Below, piece after piece: positions 34,131 to 42,358 of a DNA stretch of 64,000 nucleotides. This DNA comes from Parvibaculum sp039973015. GTDB taxonomy: Bacteria; Pseudomonadota; Alphaproteobacteria; Parvibaculales; Parvibaculaceae. The translations under genes were made by a program, and so were the position numbers. The stretch's first letter is position 1; each line of letters opens with the position of its first letter. The stretch is from the NCBI RefSeq assembly GCF_039973015.1, contig NZ_JBDWLT010000008.1, positions 248,001 to 312,000 on the forward strand, given 5' to 3'. Under the pieces are notes generated by a model. The model ran no database searches. It was given only the letters and a program-made list of their open reading frames with translations, and was not told the DNA's origin.

Positions 34131-35729
34131 TCAATCCGCCGTCATGTCGACAGAATCCAGTGCCTCTTCCAGCACCTCCCCCGGCGTGCCCGATGCGTCC
34201 ACCCGCGCCCATGTCATTTTGCCTGGATCATAGGCAAGCTGCTTGCGCAGCACTTCGATGCCCGCATCGGAGGGATCGCGCCCTTCCCTTTCGCGTGCCG
34301 CGACGCGTTCCTCCAGCACCTCCGCCGGTGCTTCGAGCCAGAGCCCGCGAAATCGCGCATCTGTCCCGGATGTCAGTTCTGCGACGGCGAGGCGCTCCTC
34401 TTCCCGCGCAAAGACGGCATCCGTCACCACGCTCCGTCCGGCTTCCAGCGCCTTGCGCGCGAGTGTGTGCATTTCCTCATAAACCCTGTTACCCACGCCC
34501 GGCGCATAGGCACCGTCCGGCAGGCGGTCGAGGGGACCGGCACCAAACATCCGTTTGCGAATAATATCGCTCCTCAGATGCACCGCACCGAGCGGGCCGC
34601 CAATCCTCGTGACAATTTCCTTCGCCACGGTTGACTTCCCCGTGCCCGAAAGTCCCCCTATGGCAACGAGAAGCGGCTGCGTTTCTTCCAGCGCCTTCAA
34701 GGCAAAGTCGAGATAGGCGCGCGCCTTTTCCCGTTTCTCATTGTCCCGCTTCTTCTCGTCGCCTTCGCCGTTCACCTGCACCGCCGTCACCTTGGCGCGC
34801 ACCACCGCGCGCATGGAAACGAAGAGCGGCAGCAGCGCAAGCCCCCGGATCGCAGGCCCGATATCCTCCTCACGGAGACTGTCGAGCCAGGTGTTGAGCG
34901 CACGGGCCGCAAAACCCGCGAGCCGCGCATCGCGCCCGGCGCGAAAGGCGAGGTCCATCAGCAGAAAGGCGAGATCGTAAAGCACATCGATCCGCGCCAG
35001 CCGGTCGTCGAATTCGATGCAGTCGAAAATGACGGGGTGACCCTCCACCATCGTCACATTACCGAGGTGAAGGTCGCCGTGGCAGTGGCGCACATATCCG
35101 GCCTTGCGGCGTTCATCGAGAAGCGCGGCATGTCTTTCGATCAGCGCCTCGCTCAGCGCCGTCACGCGCCGCACCTTCTCCGCGTCGAGCACGGTTCCGG
35201 CGACGGGCTTCATATCCTCCGCGCTGCCCGCGACGATGCTTGCCGTGCCCGCCGCGCCGCCAAAATCGGGCGTCACCTCGGCCTTGCCGTGGAAGGCAGC
35301 GACATTCACGGCAAGCTCCGTTACCGCCGAAAGGTCGAGCGCGCCTTTCTCCGCCAGCGTCGCGAGAAGCCCCTCGCCGCCAAAGCGTTTCATCTCCACG
35401 AGATATTCGACTGCCTCGCCCTCATCGCCGCCGATGACGAAATCCCCGCCCCTGCGGCGCACCGGCGTCACGCCGAGATAGATATCCGGCGCCGTGCGGC
35501 GATTCAGTTCCACCTCGTGTTCGCAGGCAGCTTTCCGCTTTTCCAGCGTCGAGAAGTCGAGGAAGGTGAACTTCACCGGCTTCTTCATCTTGTAGGCGCG
35601 CGCGCCTGCAAGGAACACATGCGAGGCATGGGTCTCGATATGCGTCACCGTCTCGTTCGCGCCAAGACCGTGGGCATCGCCGCTTTCAAGAAAGCCGAGC
35701 AGCGCCTCGTTCTCGCTTCTATCGGTCAA
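34131..35729 (-). CDS. Fusion of aminoglycoside-phosphotransferase-like kinase and P-loop ATPase
   Basis: This 532-residue bifunctional protein has an N-terminal APH-like kinase (about 1-340) with HCHGDLHLGNVTM as the catalytic Brenner motif and VIFDCIEFDD as the Mg site. A C-terminal P-loop kinase domain follows, with Walker A GLSGTGKSTVAK and an adenylate/gluconate-kinase-like layout. Proteins with this fusion occur across proteobacteria and have no settled function. The cytoplasmic N-half and the small-molecule kinase C-half suggest phosphorylation of a sugar or antibiotic-like compound; this is inference. Its stop is 36 bp from the HicA-like operator. The cation efflux gene ends 16 bp upstream on the same strand, so they may share a transcript. 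Confidence 0.85.
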   Translation of the reverse strand: MTDRSENEALLGFLESGDAHGLGANETVTHIETHASHVFLAGARAYKMKKPVKFTFLDFSTLEKRKAACEHEVELNRRTAPDIYLGVTPVRRRGGDFVIGGDEGEAVEYLVEMKRFGGEGLLATLAEKGALDLSAVTELAVNVAAFHGKAEVTPDFGGAAGTASIVAGSAEDMKPVAGTVLDAEKVRRVTALSEALIERHAALLDERRKAGYVRHCHGDLHLGNVTMVEGHPVIFDCIEFDDRLARIDVLYDLAFLLMDLAFRAGRDARLAGFAARALNTWLDSLREEDIGPAIRGLALLPLFVSMRAVVRAKVTAVQVNGEGDEKKRDNEKREKARAYLDFALKALEETQPLLVAIGGLSGTGKSTVAKEIVTRIGGPLGAVHLRSDIIRKRMFGAGPLDRLPDGAYAPGVGNRVYEEMHTLARKALEAGRSVVTDAVFAREEERLAVAELTSGTDARFRGLWLEAPAEVLEERVAAREREGRDPSDAGIEVLRKQLAYDPGKMTWARVDASGTPGEVLEEALDSVDMTAD

Positions 35730-35745
35730 TATTCCGTCCGTTTTC

Positions 35746-36726
35746 TCAAGCGCGCTGGAACCGGGTGAGCTTTTCGCTGCCTGCCGGGTCTTGATGGATG
35801 ATGACTTCCGAGCCGGGGAAGGCCGCCATCACATCCTTCTCGACTTCGTCGGAAATGCGATGCGCTTCCGTCAGCGTCATCTTGCCGTCGAGTTCCAGGT
35901 GAAACTGGATGAAACTGTAGACACCCGATGTGCGCGTCTTCAGTTCGTGCAGGTTCACCACTTCCGAATGCTGGCGCACGATATCCTTTATGCGCTCGCG
36001 GTCCTCTTCGGAGAACTCACGGTCCATGAGCTGGTTGAATGCGTTCATCACGATCTTCGCCGCGCTCCATGCAATAAGCGCCGCAATCACGATGCCGAAA
36101 ACGGGGTCCGCCCAGTGAAGGCCGAGAAAACCCGACAGCACCAGCGCCGCGATCACCGAAAGGTTCATCAGCAAGTCGCCGCGGTAATGGATCGAGTCCG
36201 CCTCGATGGCGAGCGAGCGCGTCTGGCTCACCACGTGGCGCTGATAGGCGACGAGCGCGAGCGTCAGTCCAATGGCAATGACGACCACCGCGATGCCCGC
36301 GCCTGAGTAATTCACAGGTTCGGGGTTCATCAGCCTCGTGATCGCCTCGAAGGTGATGTAGCCGGCCGATCCAAAAATGAAGATCGACTGGCCGAGCCCC
36401 GCCAACGCTTCGGCCTTGCCGTGGCCGAAGCGATGTTCGAGGTCAGCGGGTGCAAGCGAGGCGCGCACGGCGAAGAGGTTGAGCAGGGAGGCCGCCCCGT
36501 CGAGCAGCGAGTCGGTCAGCGTACCCAGCATGGCGATGGAGCCGGTGTACCAATAGACGACGCCCTTCAGCGCGATCAGCACGACGGCGACCGCCACGGC
36601 CGCGAGCGTCGCGCGCCGCATCAGCCGCTCATATTCCGGCGCGACGCCGGTTTGTGCATTTGGGGGGATTACTTTTTTTGTGCCGGCTGCGTCCGTGGTC
36701 TCGCCGGTAATCTCTGGGGCGCTCAT
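35746..36726 (-). CDS. Cation diffusion facilitator (CDF) metal efflux protein
   Basis: This 326-residue CDF transporter has six membrane helices. The first metal-site motif D-x3-D occurs in TDSLLDGAAS and the second H-x3-D in DSIHYRGDLL. A cytoplasmic C-terminal domain (about 230-326) carries QFHLELDGKMTLTEAH. The protein pumps Zn, Fe, Mn, Co or Cd out of the cytoplasm in exchange for protons; the ion is not decidable here. GGGAGG lies upstream of the ATG. The long in-frame extension to 37089 is not used because it overlaps pdxH and has no membrane or metal motif. Confidence 0.9.
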   Translation of the reverse strand: MSAPEITGETTDAAGTKKVIPPNAQTGVAPEYERLMRRATLAAVAVAVVLIALKGVVYWYTGSIAMLGTLTDSLLDGAASLLNLFAVRASLAPADLEHRFGHGKAEALAGLGQSIFIFGSAGYITFEAITRLMNPEPVNYSGAGIAVVVIAIGLTLALVAYQRHVVSQTRSLAIEADSIHYRGDLLMNLSVIAALVLSGFLGLHWADPVFGIVIAALIAWSAAKIVMNAFNQLMDREFSEEDRERIKDIVRQHSEVVNLHELKTRTSGVYSFIQFHLELDGKMTLTEAHRISDEVEKDVMAAFPGSEVIIHQDPAGSEKLTRFQRA

Positions 36727-36778
36727 GCGCAGCCTGCCTCCCGGCATTTGTAACGGTTTGATGACATTACGATGACAG

Positions 36779-37405
36779 TCAGGGGTAGAGTTTCTCGGTT
36801 TGCCACCGGGTCGCGCCGGATTCCCTTTTGAAAACAAGGCGGTCATGCAATCTGAAAGGCCGGTCGCGCCAGAACTCGATCCGTCGCGGCACGATACGGA
36901 AGCCAGACCAGTGAGGGGGTCTCGGCACCTTCCCGAGGGCGAATTTTGCTGTAAAAACAGCGACTTGCTTCTCCAGCTCGAAACGGGTTTCCAGCGGGCG
37001 CGATTGCTTCGAGGCCCATGCACCGATCTGGCTGTCCTTCGCGCGCGAGGCAAAATAGGCGTCCGCCTCTTCCTCGCTGACGGGGACAACCTCGCCGCGA
37101 ACGCGCACCTGACGGCGCAGGCTCTTCCAGTGGAAACACAGCGCGGCGGCCGGATTTTCCTTTAATTCCAGTCCCTTGATGCTTTCGAGGTTGGTGTAGA
37201 AAACAAAGCCGCGCTCGTCCACGTCCTTCAGCAGCACCATCCGCACATCGGGAAAGCCGTCCTTGTCCGCCGTCGCCAGCGCCATGGCGTTCGCATCCTC
37301 CGGTTCCTTCTCGCGCGCGAGCGCCATCCACGCGTGAAACAGCGCAATCGGCTCCTCACCGTCGAAAATCCGGTTCTCGTCCGCCTCGGCCTTTACGTCC
37401 GTCAT
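36779..37405 (-). CDS. pdxH: Pyridoxamine/pyridoxine 5'-phosphate oxidase
   Basis: This 208-residue FMN enzyme has MVLLKDVDERGFVFYTN as the FMN-binding segment, WKSLRRQVRVRG, and the C-terminal RIEFWRDRPFRLHDRL followed by RWQTEKLYP, the typical PdxH ending. It makes pyridoxal 5'-phosphate, the cofactor of the aminotransferase and PLP lyase seen elsewhere in the window. It lies at the edge of a divergent region with a surface lipoprotein gene. Family length matches the usual 200-220 residues. Confidence 0.95.
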   Translation of the reverse strand: MTDVKAEADENRIFDGEEPIALFHAWMALAREKEPEDANAMALATADKDGFPDVRMVLLKDVDERGFVFYTNLESIKGLELKENPAAALCFHWKSLRRQVRVRGEVVPVSEEEADAYFASRAKDSQIGAWASKQSRPLETRFELEKQVAVFTAKFALGKVPRPPHWSGFRIVPRRIEFWRDRPFRLHDRLVFKRESGATRWQTEKLYP

Positions 37406-37431
37406 GCTTCGTCCACTTCGCGACCCTCAGT

Positions 37432-37459
37432 CAAAAAGCGCTGTTTTCTGCGCTTTTTG
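37432..37459. other. Perfect 10-bp inverted repeat in the pdxH/lipoprotein divergent region
   Basis: CAAAAAGCGC and GCGCTTTTTG flank an 8-nt loop TGTTTTCT, 27 bp before the pdxH start. It may be an operator or a terminator-like element. Function not assigned. Confidence 0.4.
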
Positions 37460-37553
37460 CCACGGGGCTCCGCTCCAATCTTGCCACAATCGCACTTCTA
37501 TATAGGTAAGTCTTATATCGCTTGGGGGCGACCAAAGCACAGGATTGATCGTT

Positions 37554-38042
37554 ATGAAATTCGTTCAGGGATTGGCCATCGGGGCGATGGCGCTCTCGCT
37601 CGCTGCTTGTGACCAGAGCATGTATGGCAATGGTGGCGGCATCAACAAACAGACCGTCGGCACGGTCGGCGGCGCAGTCGCGGGCGGCCTCGCGGGCTCG
37701 CAAATCGGCGGCGGATCGGGCCAGCTCTGGGCAACGGGCGCCGGTGTGCTGCTTGGCGCCTTCCTCGGCGGCGAGATCGGCAAGTCGCTCGACCGCGCCG
37801 ACCGGCAGTATATGAGCCAGACAACCTACAACACGCTTGAAAACGGCCGGTCGGGTCAGCCGGTTCGCTGGCAGAACCCGGATTCCGGCCATTATGGTAC
37901 GGTGACGCCGCAGCCTGCCTACCAGCAGGGCAATTACAATTGCCGCGAGTATACGCAGACTGTTTATATCGACGGACGCAGCGAGCAGGCACATGGCACG
38001 GCGTGCCGACAGGCGGATGGCTCCTGGCAGATCCAGAACTGA
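37554..38042 (+). CDS. Glycine-zipper outer-membrane lipoprotein (RT0821/Lpp0805-like)
   Basis: This 162-residue lipoprotein has a signal ending in lipobox LAAC (Cys19). A glycine-zipper region (TVGTVGGAVAGGLAGSQIGG and then ATGAGVLLGAFLGGEIGK) is followed by a small soluble domain with NCREYTQTVYIDG and HGTACRQADGSWQI, which gives two or three conserved Cys. The pattern matches surface antigen family RT0821/Lpp0805 (SmpA-like fold relatives). The ATG at 37554 is preferred to upstream TTG. It is probably in a transcript with the following Sel1 gene, which begins 27 bp later. Confidence 0.88.
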   Translation: MKFVQGLAIGAMALSLAACDQSMYGNGGGINKQTVGTVGGAVAGGLAGSQIGGGSGQLWATGAGVLLGAFLGGEIGKSLDRADRQYMSQTTYNTLENGRSGQPVRWQNPDSGHYGTVTPQPAYQQGNYNCREYTQTVYIDGRSEQAHGTACRQADGSWQIQN

Positions 38043-38069
38043 CAAAATCGCGGGGGCGGGCCGTTTATC

Positions 38070-38774
38070 ATGAGTTTTCTTCGGCCCGCCCTCTCGTCCG
38101 GCCTTGTGTTGCCGGTCCTTCTTTTCGCCCTTCACCTCTCGCCCCTGCACGCAGCGCCCGGCGTTACGGTCGATGAGGGTCTTCGTCAGGTTGCGCCCTC
38201 CGAAGCGGAGCAAAAAGCTCGCTTTAGCGAGGGCGTTGCCGCCTATGATGCGGGTGACTTCAGCAAAGCCTACGAAATCTGGCTCCCGCTCGCGCAGCAG
38301 GACGACCTCGCAGCCATGCGCAATGTCGCCCTTCTCTTTCGCGAAGGGCGTGGCGTTGCCCGCGATCCCGCCCGAGCGCTCTATTTCTACGAACGGGCGG
38401 CGCGCGGCGGCCTCGTATCCGCACAGTTGAACACCGCCTTCATGTATCTCGAAGGCGATGGTATCGAACGGGACTACAAGACGGCTTCCTTCTGGTTTCA
38501 TGCTGCCGCCATCGCTGGCGTTCCTGCGGCGCGGTACAATCTCGGCGTGATGTATGAAAAGGGCCTCGGGGTGGAGAACGACCCTGCCCGGGCCCTTGGC
38601 TGGTACGCGCTGGCTGCGCGCGTCGGCCACGAGCAGGCCCTTCAAAGGTTAACGCTGCTCGTCCCCAGCCTGCCCGGCCCCCCGCCGCCCAGCGAGGCCG
38701 ATGCCGCGCTTTCCCGTACCACTCCACCGCCCACGCCCGCCGAATTCGACCGGCTCGACCATGGGGCGCCTTAA
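38070..38774 (+). CDS. Sel1-repeat (TPR-like) periplasmic protein
   Basis: This 234-residue protein has a signal peptide ending near HAA (~residue 29). Sel1 repeats follow: AAYDAGDFSKAYEIWLPLAQ, then AMRNVALLFREGRGVARDPA, then AQLNTAFMYLEGDGIERDYK, then ARYNLGVMYEKGLGVENDPA, each a 36-residue helical pair. The Pro-rich C-terminus is probably disordered. Sel1 proteins act as protein-interaction scaffolds. It follows the surface lipoprotein by 27 bp. Confidence 0.85.
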   Translation: MSFLRPALSSGLVLPVLLFALHLSPLHAAPGVTVDEGLRQVAPSEAEQKARFSEGVAAYDAGDFSKAYEIWLPLAQQDDLAAMRNVALLFREGRGVARDPARALYFYERAARGGLVSAQLNTAFMYLEGDGIERDYKTASFWFHAAAIAGVPAARYNLGVMYEKGLGVENDPARALGWYALAARVGHEQALQRLTLLVPSLPGPPPPSEADAALSRTTPPPTPAEFDRLDHGAP

Positions 38775-38832
38775 CCAATTCGTATAGCGGCTCACCTAAT
38801 CTGCGTTCTTCAGCGGTTTGGGAGTAGCGCCC

Positions 38833-39720
38833 TTGCGCAATCCATATGAAGTCCTGGGCGTTGGCCCCGGCGCAAGCAATGCGGATATAAAGGCGGCCTA
38901 TCGCAGGCTTGCGAAAGAATTGCACCCCGATACGCGAGGCGGATCGGCTGCACTTCATGCCCGTTTTCAGGAAGTGACGGCCGCCTATAATCAGCTCAAG
39001 GACGAGGCATCGCGCCGCCTTTTCGAAGCGGAGCGGTTGAGCGAAGCCGCTCAGCGGCGACGGGAACCCGCCTTTGAGGAAACCGCTTCTCCTTCAGTTG
39101 CTGCGCAAGATGCACAAGACGACGTCTTCTCCGAGCTCTTCGAGGGCATCAAGAATGCAGGGAAGCGCGTTTTTCGTGCTCGCGGGGAAGACCGCAGCTA
39201 TCGTCTTTCCGTCAGCTTTCTCGAGGCGGCAAACGGTGCACGAAAGCGTGTGAAACTCGCCGACGGGCGGACTGTCGAGCTTGCCGTTCCCCCCGGCACC
39301 ACGGATGGCGGGAAAATCCGCATGCGCGGTCAGGGCAGCGAAGGCCATGGTGGCGCAGCACCGGGCGATGCCATCGTCATCGTCGATGTCGCGGCACATC
39401 CCCATTTTGCGAGGGAAGGTGCGGATATCCACCTCACCCTGCCCGTCACGCTGCCGGAAGCCGTACTCGGCGCGAAGGTGGAGGTGCCGACTGTTGCCGG
39501 CCCGGTGACGCTGACGATCCCTGCAGGCTCCAATTCAGGCACGAGGCTGAGACTCAGGGGAAAAGGGCTTCCTGAGGAAGGCGCCGCAACCCGCGGCGAT
39601 CAATATATTACCCTCTCGCTCACACTCCCGGACGTTTCGGACCCCGCCCTCAAGGACTTTGCGTCAGGCTGGGCCGCCGGCCTCAAGCACAATCCACGCA
39701 AGGGTTTTTCGGAAAACTGA
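38833..39720 (+). CDS. DnaJ-like co-chaperone (CbpA type)
   Basis: This protein of about 295 residues has an N-terminal J domain with the HPD motif (KELHPDTRGG), a linker of about 50 residues, and two C-terminal substrate-binding domains (RVKLADGRTVELAVPPGT and later). It lacks the zinc fingers and G/F region, so it is of CbpA type. It recruits DnaK and stimulates its ATPase. The start is TTG at 38833 because GGGAG lies 8 nt before it; the upstream in-frame TTG at 38818 is an alternative. It lies 128 bp before fabI. Confidence 0.88.
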   Translation: MRNPYEVLGVGPGASNADIKAAYRRLAKELHPDTRGGSAALHARFQEVTAAYNQLKDEASRRLFEAERLSEAAQRRREPAFEETASPSVAAQDAQDDVFSELFEGIKNAGKRVFRARGEDRSYRLSVSFLEAANGARKRVKLADGRTVELAVPPGTTDGGKIRMRGQGSEGHGGAAPGDAIVIVDVAAHPHFAREGADIHLTLPVTLPEAVLGAKVEVPTVAGPVTLTIPAGSNSGTRLRLRGKGLPEEGAATRGDQYITLSLTLPDVSDPALKDFASGWAAGLKHNPRKGFSEN

Positions 39721-39847
39721 ACGGTCACGAATCGACACGAATCGTGAAGAAAGCCCATCCTTGCCGCACGGCTTTTTTGTTAGACCGGTAGGGGCTTTTG
39801 TGTAGGATGCGGCTCGATTTTCGGCCAAGACAGTTCACGGGGAAACG

Positions 39848-40687
39848 ATGAGCGAAGCCATCACCAGCACGAGCCCGGTCGTGAAGGGCAGCCTGATGAA
39901 GGGCAAGCGCGGCCTTATCATGGGCGTTGCGAATAATCGCTCCATCGCGTGGGGTATTGCCAAGGCCTGCGCCGAGCAGGGCGCTGAAATCGCGTTCACC
40001 TATCAGGGCGAAGCGCTGCAGAAGCGTGTTTTCCCGCTCGCGGAATCGGTCGGCTCGACGCTCGTTCTGCCCTGCGACGTTACCGACGCCGCGAGCATGG
40101 ACGCGCTCTTCGAACGTCTCTCGAAGGAATGGGGCAAGATCGATTTCTTCGTTCACGCCATCGCCTATTCGAACAAGGACGAGCTCGACGGACGCTACGT
40201 CGATACGACGCTGGACAACTTCACCGCCACCATGGCCATCTCCTGCTACTCGTTTGCCGCGCTCTCACAGCGCGCCGAGAAGCTGATGCCGGACGGCGGC
40301 TCCATCGTTACGCTTACCTATTACGGTTCCGAGAAGGTTATCCCCCACTACAACGTGATGGGTGTGGCGAAGGCCGCGCTCGAAGCAAGCGTGCGCTATC
40401 TCGCCGTCGACCTGGGACGAAACAATATCCGCGTCAATGCCGTTTCTGCCGGGCCGATCAAGACGCTTGCAGCCTCAGGTATCGGCGACTTCCGCTACAT
40501 CCTGAAGTGGAACGAACTCAACTCGCCTCTGAAGCGCACGGTCACTATCGACGAGGTGGGCAATACCGCGCTCTACCTCCTCTCCGATCTCAGTTCGGGC
40601 GTTACAGGCGAAGTCCATCATGTCGATGCGGGCTACCATGTCGTGGGCATGAAGGCCGAAGATGCGCCGGATATGAGCATCGTCTGA
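39848..40687 (+). CDS. fabI: Enoyl-[acyl-carrier-protein] reductase (NADH)
   Basis: This 279-residue FabI has the N-terminal GLIMGVANNRSIAWGIAKA with the cofactor loop, HAIAYSNKDELDGRYVDT, and the catalytic Tyr-x6-Lys pair in HYNVMGVAKAALEASVRY. The C-terminal DAGYHVVGM is also typical. It catalyses the last, NADH-dependent step of each fatty-acid elongation cycle and is the triclosan target. An ATG at 39848 is used with GGGGAAACG upstream. It is followed directly by aroC, a common alphaproteobacterial neighbourhood. Confidence 0.96.
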   Translation: MSEAITSTSPVVKGSLMKGKRGLIMGVANNRSIAWGIAKACAEQGAEIAFTYQGEALQKRVFPLAESVGSTLVLPCDVTDAASMDALFERLSKEWGKIDFFVHAIAYSNKDELDGRYVDTTLDNFTATMAISCYSFAALSQRAEKLMPDGGSIVTLTYYGSEKVIPHYNVMGVAKAALEASVRYLAVDLGRNNIRVNAVSAGPIKTLAASGIGDFRYILKWNELNSPLKRTVTIDEVGNTALYLLSDLSSGVTGEVHHVDAGYHVVGMKAEDAPDMSIV

Positions 40688-40754
40688 CAATCTCCTGTAT
40701 TGTTCCTGCCGGTTCACAGCTTGAGGCAGGCCTTTCAAGGCCAGACGGACAGCC

Positions 40755-41849
40755 ATGTCGCATAATACGTTCGGTCATCTCTTCCGTGTCACGACCTGGG
40801 GCGAAAGCCATGGGCCGGCGCTCGGCTGCGTGATCGACGGCGCACCGCCCCGGATTCCGGTGAAGGCGGAGGATATCCAGCACTGGCTTGACCGGCGGCG
40901 GCCCGGCACATCGCGCTTCACGACGCAGCGGCGCGAGCCCGATGCCGTGAAAATCCTGTCGGGTACTTTTGTCGAAGACGGCATCGAACTCACCACCGGT
41001 ACGCCGATTTCGCTGATGATCGAGAATGTCGATCAGCGCTCGAAGGACTACGGGGATATCGTCGAGAAATTCAGGCCAGGTCATGCCGACTTCACCTATT
41101 TCTCCAAATACGGCATTCGCGACCATCGCGGCGGCGGACGCTCCTCCGCGCGCGAGACGGCAGCGCGCGTCGCGGCGGCGGGCATCGCGCGCGCCATGCT
41201 GCCCGGCGTCAGCATTCGCGGCGCGCTTGTGCAGATGGGTCCGCACAAGATCGATCGTGCGAACTGGGACTGGGAAGAAACCGAAAACAATCCTTTCTGG
41301 TGCCCGGACAAGACGGCTGCCGCAAAATGGGAGACCTATCTCGACGGTGTGCGCAAGGCGGGATCATCCTGTGGCGCGGTGATCGAAGTTGTGGCCTCGG
41401 GCGTTCCCGTGGGCCTCGGCGCGCCGATCTATGGCAAACTGGATGCCGACCTTGCGGGTGCGATGATGAGCATCAATGCGGTGAAGGGTGTCGAGATCGG
41501 CGAAGGCTTCGCGGCGGCAGCACTCTCCGGCGAGGAAAACGCCGACGAAATGCAATCCACCAATCACGGCCTTGCCTTCTCGTCGAACCATGCGGGCGGT
41601 ATTCTCGGCGGGATATCCACGGGGCAAGATGTTGTAGCGCGCTTCGCGGTAAAGCCCACTTCCTCGATCCTTGCCCCTCGCAAGACGGTGACCAAGGGTG
41701 GCGAAGAGACGGAAATCGTGACCAAGGGCCGGCACGACCCCTGCGTCGGCATTCGCGCTGTACCCGTGGGCGAGGCGATGATGGCCTGCGTCCTCGCAGA
41801 CCACTGGCTGCGCCATCGCGCACAGGTCGGCGAAGGGCACACCCCATGA
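40755..41849 (+). CDS. aroC: Chorismate synthase
   Basis: This 364-residue enzyme has the family signatures GESHGPALGCVIDG, the central GRSSARETAARVAAG-like segment (RSSARETA), and the FMN-binding LAFSSNHAGGILGGI and later KPTSS segments. It converts EPSP to chorismate, the last common step of aromatic amino acid synthesis, using reduced FMN. Its TGA overlaps the ATG of the next gene by 4 bp, which indicates translational coupling. Length is typical (about 360). Confidence 0.97.
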   Translation: MSHNTFGHLFRVTTWGESHGPALGCVIDGAPPRIPVKAEDIQHWLDRRRPGTSRFTTQRREPDAVKILSGTFVEDGIELTTGTPISLMIENVDQRSKDYGDIVEKFRPGHADFTYFSKYGIRDHRGGGRSSARETAARVAAAGIARAMLPGVSIRGALVQMGPHKIDRANWDWEETENNPFWCPDKTAAAKWETYLDGVRKAGSSCGAVIEVVASGVPVGLGAPIYGKLDADLAGAMMSINAVKGVEIGEGFAAAALSGEENADEMQSTNHGLAFSSNHAGGILGGISTGQDVVARFAVKPTSSILAPRKTVTKGGEETEIVTKGRHDPCVGIRAVPVGEAMMACVLADHWLRHRAQVGEGHTP

Positions 41850-42352
41850 GTGAGCAGGACTACCTGTCCGCTCAGTACGTGAAACAAAAGGGCGAAGGCA
41901 TCGTCTATGGCGGTCTGATGATCGCCTTCGGCATCGTTCTTTTCGGAGTTCCGCGCGCGCCGCTTATTTCCCTTGTCGCTGCGGGTCTCTCTGCCGGGGT
42001 GGCCGTCTATCACTGGCCCTTTGTCAGGAAGAACCGCAAGGCGCTGGCCATCTCTCCGGCCGGGATCACACTTGACCGGCTGGGCCTGCTGCCGTGGAAC
42101 GCGATTGCGGATGTGACCATCGTCGAGCGATATATCCGAATGATCCGCAATGCCGATCTTCACATCACCTTGCGCCGGCCACTGAATACGGCGGTAGAAA
42201 ATGCGCCGAACGCGAGTATCTTTCAGCGCTACATGTACCGCTGCTGGAATGCGCCTTCTTCCATGGAAGTCGTCGTAAAACTTTCGACGCTCGACACGCG
42301 GCCGGAAGAGGTCGAAGGGGCGGCTCGCCAGCACCTTCCACGCGATATCTGA
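41846..42352 (+). CDS. Two-helix membrane protein with a PH-like cytoplasmic domain
   Basis: This 168-residue protein has two adjacent N-terminal membrane segments (about 20-55, with GLMIAFGIVLFG and LISLVAAGLSAGVAVYHW), then a soluble domain starting AISPAGITLDRLGLLPWNAI, which fits a PH-like fold. It overlaps aroC by 4 bp, so it is probably translated with it. A link to aromatic synthesis is not obvious; co-transcription may be incidental. No catalytic motif is visible. Confidence 0.7.
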   Translation: MSEQDYLSAQYVKQKGEGIVYGGLMIAFGIVLFGVPRAPLISLVAAGLSAGVAVYHWPFVRKNRKALAISPAGITLDRLGLLPWNAIADVTIVERYIRMIRNADLHITLRRPLNTAVENAPNASIFQRYMYRCWNAPSSMEVVVKLSTLDTRPEEVEGAARQHLPRDI

Positions 42353-42358
42353 CAGCGC

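Noticed and set aside
39721..39847. Possible terminator before fabI (AAGCC...GGCTTTTTT)
   Set aside because: The stem is only 4-5 bp with a long loop, too weak to report.
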